Shown piece after piece: positions 13,598-16,741 of a DNA stretch of 16,741 bases; the first letter of the stretch is position 1; each line of letters starts with the position of its first letter. The position numbers and the translations under genes are program-made. The stretch is taken from assembly GCA_934101745.1 (NCBI GenBank), contig CAKOSD010000003.1:1-16741 (forward strand), read 5' to 3'. The notes beneath the pieces were generated by a model that was given only the letters and a program-made list of their open reading frames with translations, searched no databases and was not told where the DNA came from. The DNA is from an uncultured Bacilli bacterium. Its GTDB lineage: Bacteria; Bacillota_I; Bacilli_A; RF39; UBA660.

Positions 13598-15271
13598 ATG
13601 GATAGAATAAGTGAAAATAATATGGATAAAAAACTTAATAATACTAGTACGAACATAGATAAGTTAAATGAAGATATAATTTCTAAAATTACTGAACCTA
13701 GTAAAGTATCTTCTAATGCGACCAATTTTAATTTGGAGGCTTCTTCAGCGAATCATGATAATGCTTTGACCAACAAAGTTAATAGCCAGGAAGGATTAGA
13801 TAAGATAAAAAGTTATGACGAAAACCATGACGAGCAAACTTGCCCTAAGCATATCGAGGTTAATTTGAAAGATAAAATTTCTGCTACTAATACGTTGAAT
13901 TTAGGAATAATCGAAGACACATCTTTTGAGACTAAAAAAGATATAAATACCAAGAGTCGAAATGAAGATACGGTTTTATATAAAGAAAAGCCAACATTCA
14001 CTTTACAAGAAACTCTCGTAATGGTTTTATTAACGGGAATTATTTGTACTATCGCTAGTGGAACCATTGTAAATCATAAATATAGTACGAAAAACGGGAC
14101 CTCTTATAACATTTTGTTAAAAGATGAAAATATTCAAGAATTTTTAGATGTCTACGCTACTTTAAACGATAGTTATTACCAGTCTGTGGATAAAAAAACT
14201 GCTATCGAAGGAGCCATTTCTGGTCTTATGAGTAGTGCTGGCGATAATTATACTTCATACCTAGATAAAGATGATGCCCAAAATCTAAGTGAATCTTTAA
14301 ATGGTAAATATGAAGGGATTGGCATTGCTATTAGTCGAACCGATTCTGGTCTTATCGAAAAGATTTACCCCAATACTCCAGCTATTAAAGCCGGCTTACA
14401 AAAAGGTGATAGAATAATCCAAATCAATGGTCAAGATATTAGAGAGATGTCTAGTGATAATATTGCTAAATTAATTAAAGAAAGCCCCGATAAAAAGGCA
14501 AAATTAACTATTTTAAGAGGAGAAGAAACTCTAGAAGTTGAAGTAGAAGTGCAATCTTTAGCCACTCCAGTTGTTGACTATAAAATTTTAGAGGGAAACG
14601 ATAAAAAAGTTGGTTATCTTTTAATATCCTCGTTTAGTGATACTCTAGCCTCTCAAGTAGAAAATGCTCTCAATGACTTAGAAAGTTCTGGCATTGAATC
14701 CTTAATTCTAGATCTTCGAAATAATGGTGGGGGCCTTTTAACCGCCGCCAAAGATACCGCAAGCCTTTTCTTAGAAAAAGGTAAGGCAATTTATGGATTA
14801 GAAGGAAATAGCAAAGCAAGCAAAACTAAATTTTACTATGATGAAACTCAGACTCATCGTACTTATCCGATAATAGTCTTAGTTAACGGGGCTACCGCCT
14901 CCGCTAGTGAAATTTTAACAACCGCTTTAAAAGATTCATATGGCGCTACAACAGTAGGCACTACTACCTATGGTAAAGGCAAAGTTCAACAGACTAAGAA
15001 ACTGAGTGATGGTTCTTTAGTAAAATATACAACCTCAAGATGGTTAACTCCGAATAACGAATGTATTGATGAATATGGAATAAGTCCTGACTACGGTGTA
15101 GAAATTGAATATCAATATGATGATGAGGAAAACATAATAGGTTATACCGATACTCAACTTGCTAAAGCCAGAAGTCTTTTAGGAATTCCAGAATATGATG
15201 AAATAAACGATAATAACCTTAATAATGGTCCTGCTGAAGATAATAATCAAAATAATAATAGTGAAAACTAA
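13598..15271 (+). CDS. S41 family C-terminal processing protease (CtpA/CtpB-like) with PDZ domain
   Basis: Encodes a 557-residue membrane-anchored serine protease acting outside the membrane. A long hydrophilic N-terminus (1-135) precedes one helix (about 137-157). An N-terminal helical segment (170-225) follows, then a PDZ domain (about 230-310; GIGIAISRTD, AIKAGLQKGDRIIQINGQDI) and the S41 core (about 330-500). The catalytic pair is intact: S435 in NGATASASE and K460 in TYGKGKVQQ, 25 residues apart as in CtpB, with Q464 four residues on. The C-terminus is Asn-rich. The family cleaves substrates near their C-termini; Bacillus CtpB works in spore signalling, others in envelope turnover, so the substrate here is unknown. 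GGAG at 13582-13585 is rather far (12 bases) from the ATG. ATG codon 9 (13622) is an alternative start that would hardly shorten the unusual N-terminus. Confidence 0.92.
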   Translation: MDRISENNMDKKLNNTSTNIDKLNEDIISKITEPSKVSSNATNFNLEASSANHDNALTNKVNSQEGLDKIKSYDENHDEQTCPKHIEVNLKDKISATNTLNLGIIEDTSFETKKDINTKSRNEDTVLYKEKPTFTLQETLVMVLLTGIICTIASGTIVNHKYSTKNGTSYNILLKDENIQEFLDVYATLNDSYYQSVDKKTAIEGAISGLMSSAGDNYTSYLDKDDAQNLSESLNGKYEGIGIAISRTDSGLIEKIYPNTPAIKAGLQKGDRIIQINGQDIREMSSDNIAKLIKESPDKKAKLTILRGEETLEVEVEVQSLATPVVDYKILEGNDKKVGYLLISSFSDTLASQVENALNDLESSGIESLILDLRNNGGGLLTAAKDTASLFLEKGKAIYGLEGNSKASKTKFYYDETQTHRTYPIIVLVNGATASASEILTTALKDSYGATTVGTTTYGKGKVQQTKKLSDGSLVKYTTSRWLTPNNECIDEYGISPDYGVEIEYQYDDEENIIGYTDTQLAKARSLLGIPEYDEINDNNLNNGPAEDNNQNNNSEN

Positions 15272-15346
15272 AGTAATAAAAAATTAATTGCATTATTGTA
15301 TCAACTGGTCAAACAATAGAATTAAATAATAGAAAAAATTTTAAAG

Positions 15347-15380
15347 AAAATGTAGATCTAATAACCGCATCTACATTTTT
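15347..15380 (+). terminator. Rho-independent terminator after the S41 gene
   Basis: An eleven-base stem (AAAATGTAGAT, 15347-15357, with ATCTACATTTT, 15369-15379) and T-run. It lies 75 bases past the stop codon and is symmetrical enough to work in both directions. Confidence 0.85.
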
Positions 15381-15504
15381 AAATTGGCTTTTTTAGAAAA
15401 GATAATTCTTGTTAATAACTTTGTCTAATTATAATAAGGATAATAAGTGCTGGAGAATTTTACTAACAAAATAATGTAAACCAGCAAATAAAACGATATT
15501 TTAC

Positions 15505-15533
15505 TTAAAAATAATTTATTATTGCGTTATAAT
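15505..15533 (+). promoter_or_regulatory. Probable promoter of the DUF402 gene
   Basis: Perfect TATAAT (15528-15533) with a weak -35 (TTAAAA, 15505-15510) at 17 bases. Predicted start near 15540 gives a leader of about 15 bases and excludes the upstream TTG at 15522 as a start codon. Confidence 0.5.
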
Positions 15534-15554
15534 AAACATGAAAGAGAAAGTTTT

Positions 15555-16106
15555 ATGAATAAAAATGAATTAAAGGTAGGCGAAAGACTAACTATCCATT
15601 GCTATAAACACGATGGCACATTACATCGTACTTGGGACGAAGCAACTGTTATTTTTGAAGATGATGAAAAATTAGTTTGTGGCAATAATTGCACTATCGT
15701 AACTGAAAATGATGGTCATAGTCATCAAACTAATGAGCCAGCTATTTTGTTTTTTTATAAAAAACATTGGTTTAATGTTATTGGTCAACTTAAACCTTAT
15801 GGTTTATTTTACTATTGTAATATAGCCAGTCCTTATTTGGTTGACAATAAAATTATAAAATATATAGATTATGATTTAGACTTGCGCGTGTTTCCAGACG
15901 GCGGCTATCGGATTTTAGATTGTAATGAATATAACTATCATAAAAAAATAATGAATTATAGCAATGAACTTGATGCTATTTTAAAAAAAGAATTACATTA
16001 TTTAATTTATTTAAAAAGACAAAATAGAGGCCCTTTTGCTCCCAATGTTATAAATGAATTTTATAATGAATATACCAAGGTATTAAATTTTTCAAAAAAT
16101 GGTTAA
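15555..16106 (+). CDS. DUF402 family protein, nucleoside di/triphosphatase-like (YgaC/Ntdp type)
   Basis: Encodes 183 residues matching the UPF0374/DUF402 group. Staphylococcal and streptomycete members of that group hydrolyse nucleoside di- and triphosphates with a divalent metal. Family stretches are EPAILFFYKKHWFNVIGQL (61-79), YYCNIASPYL (86-95), YIDYDLDLRVFPDGG (103-117) and ILDCNEYNYHKK (120-131). The acidic residues in the YIDYDLDL and DCNEY segments are the expected metal ligands. Length is normal for the group. The start at 15555 is preferred over the TTG at 15522 because the latter overlaps the -10 box, and AAAGAGAAAG lies just upstream of 15555. The gene is monocistronic, followed by a terminator and then the rRNA operon. 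The biochemical role in this organism is by family analogy. Confidence 0.88.
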   Translation: MNKNELKVGERLTIHCYKHDGTLHRTWDEATVIFEDDEKLVCGNNCTIVTENDGHSHQTNEPAILFFYKKHWFNVIGQLKPYGLFYYCNIASPYLVDNKIIKYIDYDLDLRVFPDGGYRILDCNEYNYHKKIMNYSNELDAILKKELHYLIYLKRQNRGPFAPNVINEFYNEYTKVLNFSKNG

Positions 16107-16127
16107 AGAAGCAAAGCTTGTTTTTAG

Positions 16128-16158
16128 AGAGTAAAAGCAAATTTTACTTTTTTATTTT
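16128..16158 (+). terminator. Terminator after the DUF402 gene
   Basis: AGTAAAA pairs with TTTTACT around GCAAA, followed by a T-rich run. All pairs but two are A-T, so it may be of moderate strength. Confidence 0.65.
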
Positions 16159-16490
16159 GTCTTCATTCATTAATTATCAACAACACATTAGTAATAAAAT
16201 ATTATTTTTTAAACACATGGTAAATAATTAATAGATAAAAAAAGCCATCCAAAGCTTAAAATAAGTTGTTAATTTAATAAGCAAAATATAATATGCTACC
16301 ATTTATAATAATTAGTGCAAATAAAATAAAATCAAATAAAAATACTTTTATTAAAAGTAATAACTTTTTTATTTCCAACATTAAGGAACAAAATTAGCCT
16401 TAAAAATATTCGACAATAGTAGAAAAACTAAGGAAATTATGTCTAAAATCTTAATAAATTATAAAAAATTCAAAAAAGTGCAAATTTTAC
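16159..16490. other. Gene-free, very AT-rich stretch upstream of the rRNA promoters
   Basis: No credible reading frame, tRNA or repeat array. One hairpin (TACTTTT / AAAAGTA, 16343-16359) is followed by a T-rich run a few bases later and could be a weak second terminator. The A- and T-tracts just before 16490 could serve as an UP element for rRNA promoter P1. Confidence 0.45.
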
Positions 16491-16519
16491 TTGCTTTTTA
16501 TTTAACGTTGGTATATACT
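16491..16519 (+). promoter_or_regulatory. rRNA operon promoter P1
   Basis: TTGCTT (16491-16496), 17-base spacer, TATACT (16514-16519). It is preceded by AT-rich DNA and followed 98 bases on by a second promoter, the tandem arrangement common for rRNA operons. Confidence 0.75.
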
Positions 16520-16594
16520 GAAAAAGAACTGCGAAAGAAACCAACTTGAACAGTTGAAAGTATTAAGATTTATCAAAAAAATGTAAAAAAAAGA

Positions 16595-16622
16595 TTGCAT
16601 TTTCTAGAAAATCTGTTATACT
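16595..16622 (+). promoter_or_regulatory. rRNA operon promoter P2
   Basis: TTGCAT (16595-16600), 16-base spacer, TATACT (16617-16622) preceded by TGT, an extended -10. Predicted start near 16629. A small hairpin (AGCCA/TGGCT, 16634-16648) lies at the head of the transcript. Confidence 0.8.
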
Positions 16623-16669
16623 ATTAATACATGAGCCAAAAAATGGCTGATGTAAAAATCTAAATTAAA

Positions 16670-16684
16670 TGATCTTTGAAAACT
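16670..16684 (+). promoter_or_regulatory. boxA-like antitermination site in the rRNA leader
   Basis: TGATCTTTGAAAACT matches the Firmicutes rRNA leader boxA (TGTTCTTTGAAAACT) at all but one position and lies about 43 bases before the mature 16S end. In other bacteria this RNA element loads NusB/NusE to prevent premature termination and aid maturation. Confidence 0.8.
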
Positions 16685-16726
16685 AAGTAAAAAAGTCAAT
16701 TTGAGTAGCTTAGGACAAACTTTATT

Positions 16727-16741
16727 TTTTATGAGAGTTTG
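16727..16741 (+). rRNA. 16S rRNA, first ~15 bases only
   Basis: The window ends in GAGAGTTTG, the start of the nearly universal 16S 5' sequence (GAGTTTG aligns with E. coli positions 9-15). The mature end is therefore near 16727. Tandem rRNA promoters and boxA directly upstream confirm the assignment. The rest of the gene lies beyond the window. Confidence 0.85.

Noticed and set aside
16240..16262. A-run with a GC-rich patch, considered as a minus-strand terminator
   Set aside because: Only about four bases could pair, and no minus-strand gene leads into it.

Overview
The window is very AT-rich and reads as the chromosome of a low-GC Gram-positive bacterium: a member of the Bacilli, or one of the uncultured gut lineages near the Mycoplasmatota that keep a cell wall. 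The case rests on gene content (enolase, SecG, RNase R, SmpB, CdaA/CdaR, DUF3048, DUF378, DUF402, a CtpB-like S41 protease), on Bacillus-like SD, -35 and -10 signals, and on a Firmicutes-type rRNA leader. TGA is used as a stop (end of rnr) and Trp is encoded by TGG, so this is the standard bacterial code, not the mycoplasma code. The exact taxon is an inference.

Layout. Bases 1-1570 are an apparently complete IS1202/ISNCY-type insertion sequence, with its transposase on the minus strand. It sits directly upstream of a DUF308 membrane protein gene and appears to supply the -35 box for it. Next come eno and secG, an orphan type IV pilin-like protein, and an overlapping rnr-smpB pair; secG, rnr and smpB are commonly neighbours in Firmicutes. 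The block 7124-11084 holds a DUF3048 (YerB-like) protein, an unrecognised single-pass membrane protein, and the c-di-AMP synthase cdaA overlapping its regulator cdaR. A small DUF378 gene on the minus strand converges on cdaR across a shared bidirectional terminator. Then follow a LolA-like/DUF4367-like lipoprotein, a membrane-anchored possible thioredoxin-fold protein without cysteines, an S41 protease with PDZ domain and a long cytoplasmic N-terminus, and a DUF402 nucleoside di/triphosphatase-like protein. The window closes with two tandem rRNA promoters, a boxA-like element and the first bases of 16S rRNA.

How the genes fit together. Most belong to the central cell-envelope and RNA housekeeping set: secretion (SecG), RNA decay and ribosome rescue (RNase R with SmpB), c-di-AMP signalling (CdaA/CdaR), and surface-anchored proteins of unknown function. 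I see no defence island, CRISPR array, prophage or new multigene system. The most interesting items are regulatory. They are the hybrid promoter made by the IS end, a hairpin that would hide the transposase SD only in read-through transcripts, an operator-like inverted repeat before the possible thioredoxin-fold gene, and consistently short 5' leaders. Because the window starts at an IS terminus and stops at the 16S start, it is probably a whole contig broken at repeats.
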